Below, piece by piece: positions 1 through 12,100 of a stretch of DNA of 37,092 bases. The stretch covers positions 1 to 37,092 of the forward strand of contig NZ_AVAF01000002.1 in assembly GCF_000445185.1 (NCBI RefSeq), written 5' to 3'. The position numbers were made by a program, and so were the translations under genes. The DNA comes from Thermoanaerobacter sp. A7A. GTDB taxonomy: Bacteria > Bacillota > Thermoanaerobacteria > Thermoanaerobacterales > Thermoanaerobacteraceae. The stretch's first letter is position 1, and each line of letters begins with the position of its first letter. The notes under the pieces are model-generated. The model did no database searches. It was not told where the DNA came from and was given only the letters and a program-made list of their open reading frames with translations.

Positions 1-39
1 TGTGAGAGGACGGCGGTTAGTCACCGCCTCCTACTCGAT
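1..39 (+). mobile_element. 3' end (domain VI) of a group II intron inserted in hom
   Basis: The first 39 bases fold as group II intron domain VI. GAG (4-6) pairs with CTC (34-36), AGGA (7-10) with TCCT (29-32) and GGCGGT (12-17) with ACCGCC (23-28), around a TAGTC loop. A33 is left as the single unpaired adenosine, which matches the lariat branch point normally found 7-8 nt from the 3' splice site. The piece ends in CGAT, a usual AY-type intron end, and homoserine dehydrogenase coding begins at once after it. The block is GC-rich, unlike the flanking gene. Splicing after base 39 would split an Ile codon (AT|T) in the expected Gly-Ile-Pro-Ile-Ile region of hom. Domain V, the reverse transcriptase and the 5' exon lie upstream of the window, so intron completeness and activity cannot be judged. 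Confidence 0.8.
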
Positions 40-2214
<2,175 letters not shown>

Positions 2215-2234
2215 ATAAGGAAAGGTTGATGTAA

Positions 2235-3335
2235 ATGATAGTTGAGGAAAAAAAGGTTACACTAAAAGGGAAAAATATATTCACTACAGAAAGTGGATAT
2301 AGCTTTGATGAACTTACTATTGTTTATGAAACTTATGGAAAATTAAATAAAGAAAAAAATAACGTGATACTTGTGGAACACGCTTTAAGTGGCAGTGCCC
2401 ATGCAGCAGGTATGCATCCTGGGAAAAATAACGTGGGCTGGTGGGACCCTTTAATTGGTCCGGGCAAGTATATTGATACAGATAAGTATTTTGTCATATG
2501 CTCTAACTTTCTTGGCAGTTGTTATGGAACGACAGGCCCTTCTTCTATAGACCCTAAAACAGGAAAACCTTACGGTTTAAGGTTTCCAAAAATTAATATA
2601 AGAGACATGGTGAGAGTGCAGAAACTTCTTCTAGATTATCTTGGCATAGACCGGATAAAAGTCGCTATTGGAGGGTCTATGGGAGGAATGCAGGCTTTAG
2701 AGTTGGCAGTGACATACCCGGATTTAGTGGATAAATCTATTGTCATAGCTGCTGATTATAAGCTTACTCCTCTTAATATTGCGTATAATCATGTAGGAAT
2801 ACAATGCATACTAAATGACCCACATTTTTACGGCGGTGATTACTATGATAAGCCCCATAAACCTGATAAAGGATTGAGCACTGCCAGAATGCTGGGAATG
2901 ATAACCTACAAAAGTGGTGATTTATTTGACTATAGATTTGATAGGTTAAGAGATGAAAACAATTTTGAAGTGGAAAATTACCTCAACTATCATGGTTTGT
3001 CTTTTATAAACAGGTTTGATGCAAATTCATATTTATATATTTTATGGGCTATGAATGAACATGACATTACGAAGCCTTATGGTTCTTTGAAGATGGCACT
3101 TAAAAGGATTAAAGCGGAAATACTCATGATAGGGATAGATACAGATATGATTTTTCCTTCTAAGTACATGAGGGATTTCATTAAAAAACTTAATGCTTCA
3201 GGAGGGTGTGGCAAATTTGAAGAAATATCTTCAATGCAAGGTCATGACTCTTTTTTGGTGGATATAGATAAGATTGGACCTATTATTTCGGATTTTATAG
3301 AAGAAACATACAATAAAGAAATGGTTTGTGTATAA
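2235..3335 (+). CDS. metX: homoserine O-acetyltransferase (alpha/beta-hydrolase fold)
   Basis: It transfers an acyl group, usually acetyl from acetyl-CoA, to homoserine and feeds the preceding sulfhydrylase. At 366 residues it has the usual MetX length. The nucleophile elbow AIGGSMGGMQALEL places Ser148, and the rest of the triad is visible as Asp304 in GIDTDMIFPS and His337 in MQGHDSFLVD. The HALSGSAHAAG and GWWDPLIGPG blocks near residues 49-75 form the conserved oxyanion/substrate region. ATG 2235 follows a modest AGGAAAGG site. A strong terminator 8 bp after the stop ends the operon. Acetyl rather than succinyl specificity is inferred from family and context and is not proved by the sequence. 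Confidence 0.9.
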   Translation: MIVEEKKVTLKGKNIFTTESGYSFDELTIVYETYGKLNKEKNNVILVEHALSGSAHAAGMHPGKNNVGWWDPLIGPGKYIDTDKYFVICSNFLGSCYGTTGPSSIDPKTGKPYGLRFPKINIRDMVRVQKLLLDYLGIDRIKVAIGGSMGGMQALELAVTYPDLVDKSIVIAADYKLTPLNIAYNHVGIQCILNDPHFYGGDYYDKPHKPDKGLSTARMLGMITYKSGDLFDYRFDRLRDENNFEVENYLNYHGLSFINRFDANSYLYILWAMNEHDITKPYGSLKMALKRIKAEILMIGIDTDMIFPSKYMRDFIKKLNASGGCGKFEEISSMQGHDSFLVDIDKIGPIISDFIEETYNKEMVCV

Positions 3336-3342
3336 TTGTAAA

Positions 3343-3377
3343 AGAACAGTCCCTTTTAAAAGGGGTTGTTCTTTTTT
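3343..3377 (+). terminator. Rho-independent terminator of the hom-met operon
   Basis: A 16-bp inverted repeat (AAGAACAGTCCCTTTT against AAAAGGGGTTGTTCTT, including two G-T wobbles) is followed by a T-run reaching 3377. It starts 7 bp after the metX stop. The upstream side is A-rich, but no gene approaches from the right, so it most likely works on the plus strand only. Confidence 0.9.
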
Positions 3378-3398
3378 ATGCTTTATTAATGTTATAAT
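3366..3398 (+). promoter_or_regulatory. possible promoter for the oxidoreductase gene
   Basis: A perfect -10 box TATAAT lies at 3393-3398, 36 bp before the ATG at 3435. The best -35 candidate is TTGTTC at 3366-3371, but the spacer is 21 bp and it overlaps the preceding terminator, so only the -10 is convincing. A new start is expected here because the terminator isolates the gene from metX. Confidence 0.35.
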
Positions 3399-3434
3399 TA
3401 AAATATATCGTAATTTTATAAAGAGGTGATTTTA

Positions 3435-4571
3435 ATGTCAAAAAAAGAAATAAAACTTGGCTTTATAGGGCTTGGCTTTATTGGGACAATCCATTCTATA
3501 GCTTGTTTTTCAATGCCTTTAATATTTAAAAACCTTCCTTTTGAAGTGAAACTTGGACCTGTGTACAAGAATAACATAGAAGATATACCACATTTTTTTG
3601 AAAAAGGTGTAAAAAGTATTGAAGAAATGTTGGAAGAGGGCGGCCTTGATGCTGTCGACATATGTACCCCTAATTACCTTCATTATGAACAGGCGATGAA
3701 AGTGATAGAAAAAGGCATTCCATTATATCTTGAGAAGCCAATAGGAGTTAACGGCAAAGAAGCCTATGAAATAATGGAAAAGGCAAAAGAAAAAAGGATA
3801 ATACATCAAACAGCTTTAATGTATAGGTTTATGCCCGCTGTAAACCAGGCAAGAGACATGATAAAAAATGGAGAGATAGGTGAAATTTTAAATTTTAAGG
3901 CGTTGATGCTTCATTCGGGCTATATGGACCCTAAAAGGCCTATGTCCTGGAAAATGAAAAAAGCTACTTCTGGTGGTGGAGCAATAGTTGACATGGGGAT
4001 ACACCTTGTGGATGCAGTAAGATTTATGATGGGAGAAATAAAGTCTTTAAGATCAAATTCGAAGACATATTTTAAAAAAAGGCCTGTATCCAAAGGCTCT
4101 GAAATTTATGAAGAAGTGGATGTAGATGACTGGACAAATGTAGAAATAGAAATGAAAAATGGAGGATGGGGAAGTATCGAAGCCTCAAGGATATCTGCCG
4201 ACCTTGAGGAGGAGACTCGATTTGAAATATACGGTACAAAGGGCTCAATAAAAATATCTACAAAACATCCTCGTTATGCTGTATTATATAAAAAGCAAGA
4301 TAATATCCAAATAATTGGCGATTACGATAAAAAAAGCAAATTTAGCGAGTATGTGGAGTCAATATATCCTACAGAAAAGTATTCTCTTGGATGGATGGTA
4401 GATTTACACATGGCAAGCCTTATAAATTTTTTTACAAATATAGTAGAGGATAAAATTGTATTTAGTGAGACACCCACTTTTGAGGAAGCCTACAAAGACC
4501 AGGTTATTTTGGATAAAATATTATTATCAGCTGAAAATAATGGGAAAGTTATTAGTAATCTAAAAGATTAG
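3435..4571 (+). CDS. Gfo/Idh/MocA-family NAD(P)-dependent oxidoreductase
   Basis: It is a cytosolic dehydrogenase of 378 residues in the glucose-fructose oxidoreductase/inositol dehydrogenase/MocA family. An N-terminal Rossmann fold starts with GFIGLGFIGTIHS. The cofactor/active-site motif EKPIG lies near residue 100, and GGGAIVDMGIHLVDAVRFMMGE near residues 180-200 carries the catalytic His and the following Asp. The C-terminal half is the usual alpha/beta substrate domain. The substrate, probably a sugar, inositol or related polyol, cannot be read from the sequence. An in-frame GTG at 3426 lies inside the ribosome binding site AGAGGTGA (3422-3429), so ATG 3435 is the start. The rsmF-like gene follows after 44 bp with no terminator, so the two may be co-transcribed although their roles look unrelated. 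Confidence 0.85.
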   Translation: MSKKEIKLGFIGLGFIGTIHSIACFSMPLIFKNLPFEVKLGPVYKNNIEDIPHFFEKGVKSIEEMLEEGGLDAVDICTPNYLHYEQAMKVIEKGIPLYLEKPIGVNGKEAYEIMEKAKEKRIIHQTALMYRFMPAVNQARDMIKNGEIGEILNFKALMLHSGYMDPKRPMSWKMKKATSGGGAIVDMGIHLVDAVRFMMGEIKSLRSNSKTYFKKRPVSKGSEIYEEVDVDDWTNVEIEMKNGGWGSIEASRISADLEEETRFEIYGTKGSIKISTKHPRYAVLYKKQDNIQIIGDYDKKSKFSEYVESIYPTEKYSLGWMVDLHMASLINFFTNIVEDKIVFSETPTFEEAYKDQVILDKILLSAENNGKVISNLKD

Positions 4572-4615
4572 TTGTCAGTATATTATTCAATCAATAAGAT
4601 AGGGGTAGTAATAAG

Positions 4616-5998
4616 ATGAAAATTACAGTAAAAAAAGAGTTTTTGAAGAGAATGGAGCAATTACTTAAAGAAGAGTATGAAGATTTTTTAAAGGAATACG
4701 ACAAAAAGCCTCAAAAAGGCTTAAGAGTGAATACATTAAAAATCGGTGTAGAAGAGTTTAAAAAAATTGTTCCTTTTGAGATAACCCCAATTCCTTGGTG
4801 CCCAACTGGGTTTTATTATGATAAAGAAGAAAAGGCGGGCAACCATTTGTACCATATTTTAGGACTTTACTATATTCAAGAGCCGACAGCGATGGCAGTT
4901 GTGGAGGTGTTAGACCCTAAACCAGGGGAAAAGATTCTCGATGTAAGTGCAGCGCCCGGTGGTAAGACTACACACATAGCTACGAAAATTGGCGATGAAG
5001 GAATAATTGTTGCTAATGAAATAGATAAAAAAAGAATAAAAGCACTGGTGGAAAATGTAGAGAGAATGGGAATAAGAAATATTGTCATAACAAATGAAAC
5101 TCCTGAAAAGTTGGCTACCGCATTTGAAGGATATTTTGATAAAATTTTGGTAGATGCTCCTTGTTCAGGAGAGGGAATGTTTAGAAAAGACCCTACAGCA
5201 AGGAAAATTTGGTCTTTAAATAATGTCATGAGTTGTTCTATTACACAGAGAAATATTTTGCGAAGTGTAGCTCCTTTATTAAAAAAGGGAGGCATTTTGG
5301 TTTATTCTACCTGTACTTTTGCTCCTGAGGAGGATGAAGGAGTTATAAAAAAATTTTTAGAAGAACATCCTGAATTTGAAATTGAAGAAAGTGAGATTAG
5401 CAAATTCTTTGACAGAGGGCATCCCGAATGGGTTGAAGGTCCTGAAGATTTAAAAAAATGCATGAGATTATGGCCACATAAGGTGAGAGGAGAAGGACAT
5501 TTTATTGCGAAACTGAGAAAAAAAGAGGAAGAAGAACCAGACTCTAGATTTAAAAAAGCAAAAGGCAGAAAAAAGCAAAAAGAATTACAACTATTTTACG
5601 ATTTTGCTGATAAATATCTTAATTTAGACTTAGATAATCTAAATATTGAAGTGCATAATGATTTTGTTTACCATGTATCAGAGGGTTTACCGGATTTGAG
5701 TAATATAAAGGTATACAGATACGGTTGGCAGTTAGGGGAGCTTAAGAAAAACAGGTTTGAGCCTTCTCACTGGTTGGCAATGGGAATTAAAACTTTACAA
5801 GCTAAAAGACTTTTGGAACTTGAAAGAGAACAAAAGGAAAAATATTTAAAAGGAGAAACTTTTGAATTGGACTTAGAAGACGGCTGGATTTTTTTTACTA
5901 TAGAAGGGTTTCCTGCGGGATGGGGCAGAATTGCAAAAGGGGTAGTTAAAAATTATTATCCTAAGTGGCTTAGAGATATAAAAGTTTGGGAAGAATAG
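4616..5998 (+). CDS. rsmF: RsmF-like rRNA cytosine-C5 methyltransferase (NOL1/NOP2/Sun family)
   Basis: It is a predicted SAM-dependent RNA m5C methyltransferase of 460 residues. The SAM-binding motif is DVSAAPGGKTTHIA. The two catalytic cysteines are Cys183 in DAPCSGEGMF and Cys233 in YSTCTFAPEEDEG, in line with the family mechanism where one attacks C6 and the other helps release. After the ~290-residue catalytic core comes a Lys/Glu-rich linker and a C-terminal region (about residues 310-460) with FPAGWGRIAKGVVKNYYPKWLR, matching the RNA-binding tail of RsmF/YebU-type enzymes rather than RsmB, which has an N-terminal NusB-like domain. The exact rRNA position is not determinable here. AGGGGT lies 11 nt before the ATG. 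A short terminator follows. Confidence 0.85.
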   Translation: MKITVKKEFLKRMEQLLKEEYEDFLKEYDKKPQKGLRVNTLKIGVEEFKKIVPFEITPIPWCPTGFYYDKEEKAGNHLYHILGLYYIQEPTAMAVVEVLDPKPGEKILDVSAAPGGKTTHIATKIGDEGIIVANEIDKKRIKALVENVERMGIRNIVITNETPEKLATAFEGYFDKILVDAPCSGEGMFRKDPTARKIWSLNNVMSCSITQRNILRSVAPLLKKGGILVYSTCTFAPEEDEGVIKKFLEEHPEFEIEESEISKFFDRGHPEWVEGPEDLKKCMRLWPHKVRGEGHFIAKLRKKEEEEPDSRFKKAKGRKKQKELQLFYDFADKYLNLDLDNLNIEVHNDFVYHVSEGLPDLSNIKVYRYGWQLGELKKNRFEPSHWLAMGIKTLQAKRLLELEREQKEKYLKGETFELDLEDGWIFFTIEGFPAGWGRIAKGVVKNYYPKWLRDIKVWEE

Positions 5999-6007
5999 TT
6001 GTGTAAT

Positions 6008-6033
6008 GCTCGCGTATGCGAGCTTTTATTTTT
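6008..6033 (+). terminator. Rho-independent terminator after rsmF
   Basis: GCTCGC (6008-6013), loop GTAT, GCGAGC (6018-6023), then TTTTATTTTT. It is a compact hairpin placed 9 bp after the methyltransferase stop. Confidence 0.85.
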
Positions 6034-6052
6034 ATGCTTTAAAATTTCAAAC

Positions 6053-6082
6053 TTGAGGGAATAATATTTTTAGCACTAAATT
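6053..6082 (+). promoter_or_regulatory. possible promoter of the cyclic glucan synthase gene
   Basis: TTGAGG (6053-6058) and TAAATT (6077-6082) are separated by 18 bp, just upstream of the ribosome binding site GAGGGAG (6088-6094) and ATG 6105. Both boxes are imperfect and the implied leader would be very short, so this is tentative. The terminator just upstream makes a promoter in this interval likely. Confidence 0.3.
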
Positions 6083-6104
6083 GCAGTGAGGGAGTTGACA
6101 TACT

Positions 6105-9100
6105 ATGGAGTATGTGTTGATAGGAGCTATCTTGCTTTTAATAGCCGCGTTTGTTGTACATATTTCAAAAAAGCCTACATGGGGTAAGGAAGATTCTATA
6201 GGAGATTTTGACGATATTATTTTAAGTTCGGAGGAAATGGAAAAGCATGCAGCAGAAATAGCGCAGAATCACAACATAATGAAGAGAACTAAATTATCCT
6301 ATTTGCTAATTCCGCGGATGAATAAAGACTACAACTACATAAAGAATGTTTACAGAAATTTGAACAGCATTTTAAAAGAAGAGGATGTCTATATTTCTCA
6401 AGAAGAGGAGTGGTTGTTAGATAACTTTTATATAATCGAAGAGCAAGTTAAGGAAATAAGGAAAAGTTTGTCAAAAAGTTATTATTCGGGGCTTCCAGGG
6501 CTTAAAAATGGTTTATTCAAAGGTTACCCAAGAATATATGCTATAGCCTTTGAGCTAGTTCTTCACACTGATGGGAAAATTGATGAAAAAGCCATAATTA
6601 ATTTTATAAAGGCTTATCAGACAAAGGCTTTGCTTTCCAGCTCTGAGCTGTGGGCTTTAAGCCTTATGATACGTATTGCTTTGGTGGAGAAAATAAAAAA
6701 GATTTGCGAGAAAATTGTAGAAACTCGCCACCAAAGGGAAAAAGCAGAAAAGATACTCACATTGCTTTTGGAAAAAGAAATGAAATATGAAGAAGTGAAA
6801 AAGCTTATAAGGAACAATATCAATGTTGCAGACAGATTCCCTCTACAATTTATTGAACATTTGGTAAGTAGACTTAGAAAAGAAGGGAGTAATTCTGTTA
6901 ATGTCATACAGTCTATAGAAAAAATTTTAATGGAGTATGATACTAGCATTAACGATGTAGCAGAAAAGGCTCATCAAATACAGGCAAAAAGGCAAATTTC
7001 TATAGGCAATGCTATTACCAGTTTAAAAACTTTTTCCTCTCTCGATTGGGCACAAATTTTTGAAAGTTTGAGTTCCGTAGAGCAAGTTTTGAGGCAAGAC
7101 CCGGACGGTACATATCCTAAGATGGATTTTGAATCAAGAGATTATTACAGACATGAAATAGAAAAAATAGCTAAATATTATAATACTTCAGAAACTTATG
7201 TTGCTAAAAAGGCAATTGAATGTGCAAAAGAAGTGACAGAACAAGAGGGAAAACTAGGATATATAAACCATGTAGGATTTTACCTTGTAGGCAAAGGAAG
7301 AAGTATTCTTGAAAATAAGCTGAGTAACAAATCAAAAAGGACAATAAGCTGGAGAAAAATTGCCAAAAAATCTCCAGAGACTTTGTATGTAGGTTTAATT
7401 TTAATCTTCCTATTGGTGGAGGAGTTTTTTGCATTAAAATATATAGCAAATTTTTCTAATAAATGGGGGCTATTATTTATCTCTGGTGTAATTCTTCTAA
7501 TACCTTTTAGTGAAATGTCAGTTCAATTAGTAAATTGGATTTTAGTGCATATTTTTAAGCCAGTAGTATTGCCAAAAATTGAGTTAAAAGAAGGTATTCC
7601 TGAAGATGCTAAGACAATGGTAGTTATTTCTTCTCTTTTGCCAGATGAAAAAAGGACAAAAGAGCTGATTGAAAATCTTGAGGTGTATTATCACGCCAAC
7701 AGAGAAAAGAATTTGTATTTTGGCTTATTAGGGGATTTTAAAGACGCTCCTTTTGAGGTTATGTCGGAGGATGAGAAGATTGTAAAGTGTGCTTTGGAAC
7801 AAATTGAAAAGTTAAACGAGAAATATTCTAAAAACGGCGAAAAGATATTTTACTATTTTCACAGAAAAAGAAAATACAATCAAATGCAAAAAAGCTGGAT
7901 GGGCTGGGAAAGAAAAAGAGGAGCTCTTGTCGAATTTAATGAACTTTTAAGAGGGAAGGAAGATACGAGTTTTTATGTAGTTAGTGGAGATGTTGCCAAA
8001 CTAAATATAAAATATGTAATAACTTTGGATGCAGATACAAATTTGCCTATTGATACTGCTAAAAAATTAGTAGGTACTATGTTGCATCCCTTAAACAAAG
8101 CAGTGATTGACAGAGATTATGGTGTAGTAGTAGAGGGATATGGACTATTGCAACCTAGAATAGGCATTGATATAGAAAGCGCAAATGCTACACTGTTTTC
8201 TAAAATCTATGCTGGAGAAGGCGGTATAGATCCATATACTACAGCAGTATCAGATGTTTATCAGGATTTGTTCGGAGAAGGCATATATACAGGTAAAGGA
8301 ATATACGATGTAGATGTATTTAGAGAACTTTTAAGAGATACTATACCGGATAATTCTATTTTAAGTCATGACCTTTTAGAAGGGTCCTTTGTGCGAACCG
8401 GTCTTGTCAGTGATATAGAATTGATTGATGGCTATCCTGCTAAATACAATTCCTATATCATGAGACTGCACAGATGGGTAAGAGGGGATTGGCAGTTATT
8501 GCCTTATTTGAAATCTAAAATAAAAAATAGAAAAGGAGAAATGGTAAAAAACCCCCTTTCTTTAATAACTAAATGGAAAATTATAGACAACCTAAGAAGA
8601 AGTGTTGTTTCAGTTGCCTTGATGTTAATGCTATTTTTAGGATTTAGCCTTTTGCCGGGAAGCAGTTTTTTATGGTTAGGGGTTGCGATTTTAACTGTAT
8701 TCTTCCCAATTCTACCTGCTTTAGTTGACACTATTTTTAAAGGCCAGTTCAGACACTATTGGGAAAAAAGACATAAAGCCGTGATAACAAGCATAGAAGC
8801 CGCTTTTTATCAATCATTACTTAATTTTGTGTTTTTACCCTATCAAGCTTATATGATGGCAGATGCAATAGTTAGAACATTGACGAGACTGTATATAACT
8901 CGAAAGAATTTATTAGAATGGATTACGGCTGCTGACATGGAGAAGCGACTTAGAAATGACTTTGCAAGTTTTTTTAAAAGAATGTGGATAGTTTTAGTAG
9001 AGGGATTAGCATTAGTTGCATTAGCTATGTATTTTAAACCCCAAGATTTAATTGGGGCAATAGTGCTTTTTTTCCTTTGGGCAATTTCTCCCTACATTGC

Positions 9101-12100
9101 TTTTTATATAAGCCAGCCAATAATTTCAAAAGAAAAAACTGTGTCACAAGAGGAAATGGAGGAATTGCGACTAATTGCGAGAAAAACCTGGAGATTTTTT
9201 GAAGACTTTGTGACAGAAAGCCAGAATTATCTACCACCAGATAATTTTCAAGAAGACCCGCCTAATGGGATTGCGGAGAGAACGTCACCTACAAACATAG
9301 GACTTTACTTGGTTTCAGTAGTTGGAGCAAGAGATTTAGGCTATATAACCACAACTGAGATGGTAGAAAGAATCAAAAAAACCCTCACTACAATTGGAAA
9401 AATGGAAAAATGGAACGGCCATTTGTACAATTGGTACAATACGAGGACTTTAGAGCCTTTAAGGCCCTATTATGTGTCTACTGTCGATAGCGGAAATTTA
9501 GTAGGTTATTTGATTACAGTAAAGGAAGCAATAGGTGAATTTTTAAATAAACCTCTTATAGATATTGAATTGGCAAAAGGCTTAAAAGATACTATCAAAA
9601 TGTTGAATATAGAAGGAATTACTGAAGATATTTTTAGAAACATTTTAAATAAAAAAACTTTAATGCCATCTGATTGGGAGGTATTCTTAAGTAAAATTAG
9701 TGAGAAACTTTCAAGTACAGAAGATGAGGTAGGAAATATTGAAAGGTTAAAGAATATAATTGGGGCTTTAAAAAGGGAGATGAAAGAATTTTTAGCATGG
9801 ACAGAATTTGATGAAAGACAGAAAGAGCAAGAAATTTTTAAAAGATATAAGGAGGTTTTTGAAGAACATTCATCTCCAAAAGAATTGGAAAAAGTCTATA
9901 AAAACTATTTATTAGAAATAGAAGAAGTTTTTGAAAAAGCTACAGAAGAGGAGAAAGCTTTGTTAAAAAGTCAAAAAGATAAAGTTGCCCGGGCTTTGGA
10001 GAAAATCAAAAACTTGGAGGCAGAGATTGAAAATATAAAGAGTATAATTGAAAATTTGGTAGAAAAAACAGAGTTCAGACATTTGTATGATGAAAAAAGA
10101 CAGTTATTCTCAATAGGATACAATGTTGAGGAGGAAAAACTTACAAAGTCTTATTATGACTTGTTGGCTTCGGAAGCAAGGCAAGCAAGTTTTATTGCTA
10201 TTGCAAAAAGAGAAATTGATAAAAAACATTGGTTTAAATTGGGCCGGATGCTTGCCATTGAAAATCGTTATAAAGGCTTGGTATCTTGGTCTGGAACGAT
10301 GTTTGAGTACTTTATGCCCCTTTTAATAATGAAAAATTACCAAAATACTTTATTGGATGAAACTTATGCCTTTGCTGTAAGAGTGCAAAAAAATTATGCT
10401 AAAGAATTAGGAATTCCATGGGGTATATCGGAGTCCGGATTTTACGCTTTTGACATAAATTTGAATTATCAGTACAAAGCTTTTGGAGTCCCAAGTCTAG
10501 GTCTTAAAAGGGGATTATCCCACGACAAAGTAGTAGCTCCTTATGGGTCTTTGCTGGCTATTGGAGTAGATGTAGAAGGGGTACTACAAAACATAAGGTT
10601 CCTTAAAAAAGAAGGAGTTGAAGGGAAATACGGTTTTTATGAAGCGATAGATTATACACCAGAAAGATTTCCTTTTGGCAAGAAAAGTGCGATAGTCAAA
10701 AGCTTTATGGCTCATCACCAAGGTATGGCTTTTGTGGCTTTAGACAATTTTATAAATAACAATATAATGCAAAAAAGATTTCATAAAGACCCAAGTATAA
10801 AAGCTATTCAAATATTATTACAAGAAAAAATGCCAATGTATTTAGATATAACGAGGGAAGAAAGAGAAGAAGCAAGAAAAATTCAAAAAGTTCGCAAAGA
10901 AGATGGAGACTTTGTAAGGGTTTTAGGAGAATCAAAAACTTGGCTGCCAGAGGTTCATATTTTATCGAGCGGAAGATATTTTGTAATGCTTACAGAAAAA
11001 GGGACAGGATACAGTAAAAATAACAAAGGTATTTTCTTGACAAGATGGAGGAAAGACTTGGCGCAAGATTTTGGTACCTTTATATTTGTTCAAAATATAA
11101 ACTCTAATACTGTATGGTCAGCCACTTACGCTCCCTTTTACGAAAAAGGTCAGAATTACAGGGTTGTTTTCTCTGCAGATAAAGCAGAATACTTTAAAAG
11201 AGTTGGAAATATAGATACTCACTTAGAGATAGTCGTTTCACCAGAGGATGATGTGGAGATAAGGCGGTTGACTTTAAAAAATCATAGTAAACATCCGAGA
11301 ATATTAGAAATTACAAGTTTTGGAGAAATAAGCTTAATAGATTTGCCAACAGATGTGGCACATCCTGCTTTTAATAAACTTTTTGTAAAAACAGAATTTT
11401 TAAAGGAAGAAGATGCAATTTTAGTCTGCAGAAAGCCAAGGGAACAAGGAAAAAATAAACTATGGGCTGTGCACAAGGTAGCAGTTTTAAGTGGAGAAAT
11501 TGTGGGAGATACTCAGTTTGAAACTGATAGAGCAAAATTTATAGGAAGAGGAAGAAGTCTAAAAAATCCAATTGCTTTAGAAGCTGATCAGCCCCTTTCC
11601 AATACAGAAGGAGCAGTTCTTGATCCTATTGTAAGTTTAAGAAAAAGAGTAAAAGTAATGCCAGGGGAAGTAGCAAAAGTAGTATATATTTCTGCAATAA
11701 CTGAAACTAAAGAAAAAGCCATAAAAATTGCTGCAAAATACAAAGAGGAAAATGTAGTAGAAAGAGCTTTTGAAATGTCGTGGACAAGAAGTAGGGTAGA
11801 ATTAGATTATCTTAATTTAAAACCCAGAGAATTAGGCCTTTTGCAAAGAATGTTGGCTCACATTTTATTTGTGAGTCCTCAACGCAGGTATAGAGAAGAG
11901 ATGATTTTGAAAAATGTAAAAGGTCAATCTGGTCTGTGGGCATATGGGATTTCAGGAGATTTGCCAATTGTGTTAGTAGAGATAGAAAAGATGGAAGAAA
12001 TAGAAATGGTAAAGTGGTTTTTAAAAGCTTATGAATATTGGAAAATGAAAGGGATAAATATTGACCTTGTGATATTAAACAAAGATAAAAGCGGTTATCT

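Noticed and set aside
2..39. In-frame start of the homoserine dehydrogenase fragment at base 2 (GTG)
   Set aside because: The encoded residues do not resemble hom, the stretch is GC-rich, and it folds as an intron domain VI. It is treated as intron, not protein.
4876..5295. Long open frames antisense to genes, for example opposite rsmF, hisD and hom-metY
   Set aside because: They lie opposite clearly conserved genes, have no ribosome binding sites and encode low-complexity or unlikely proteins. They are by-products of codon bias.
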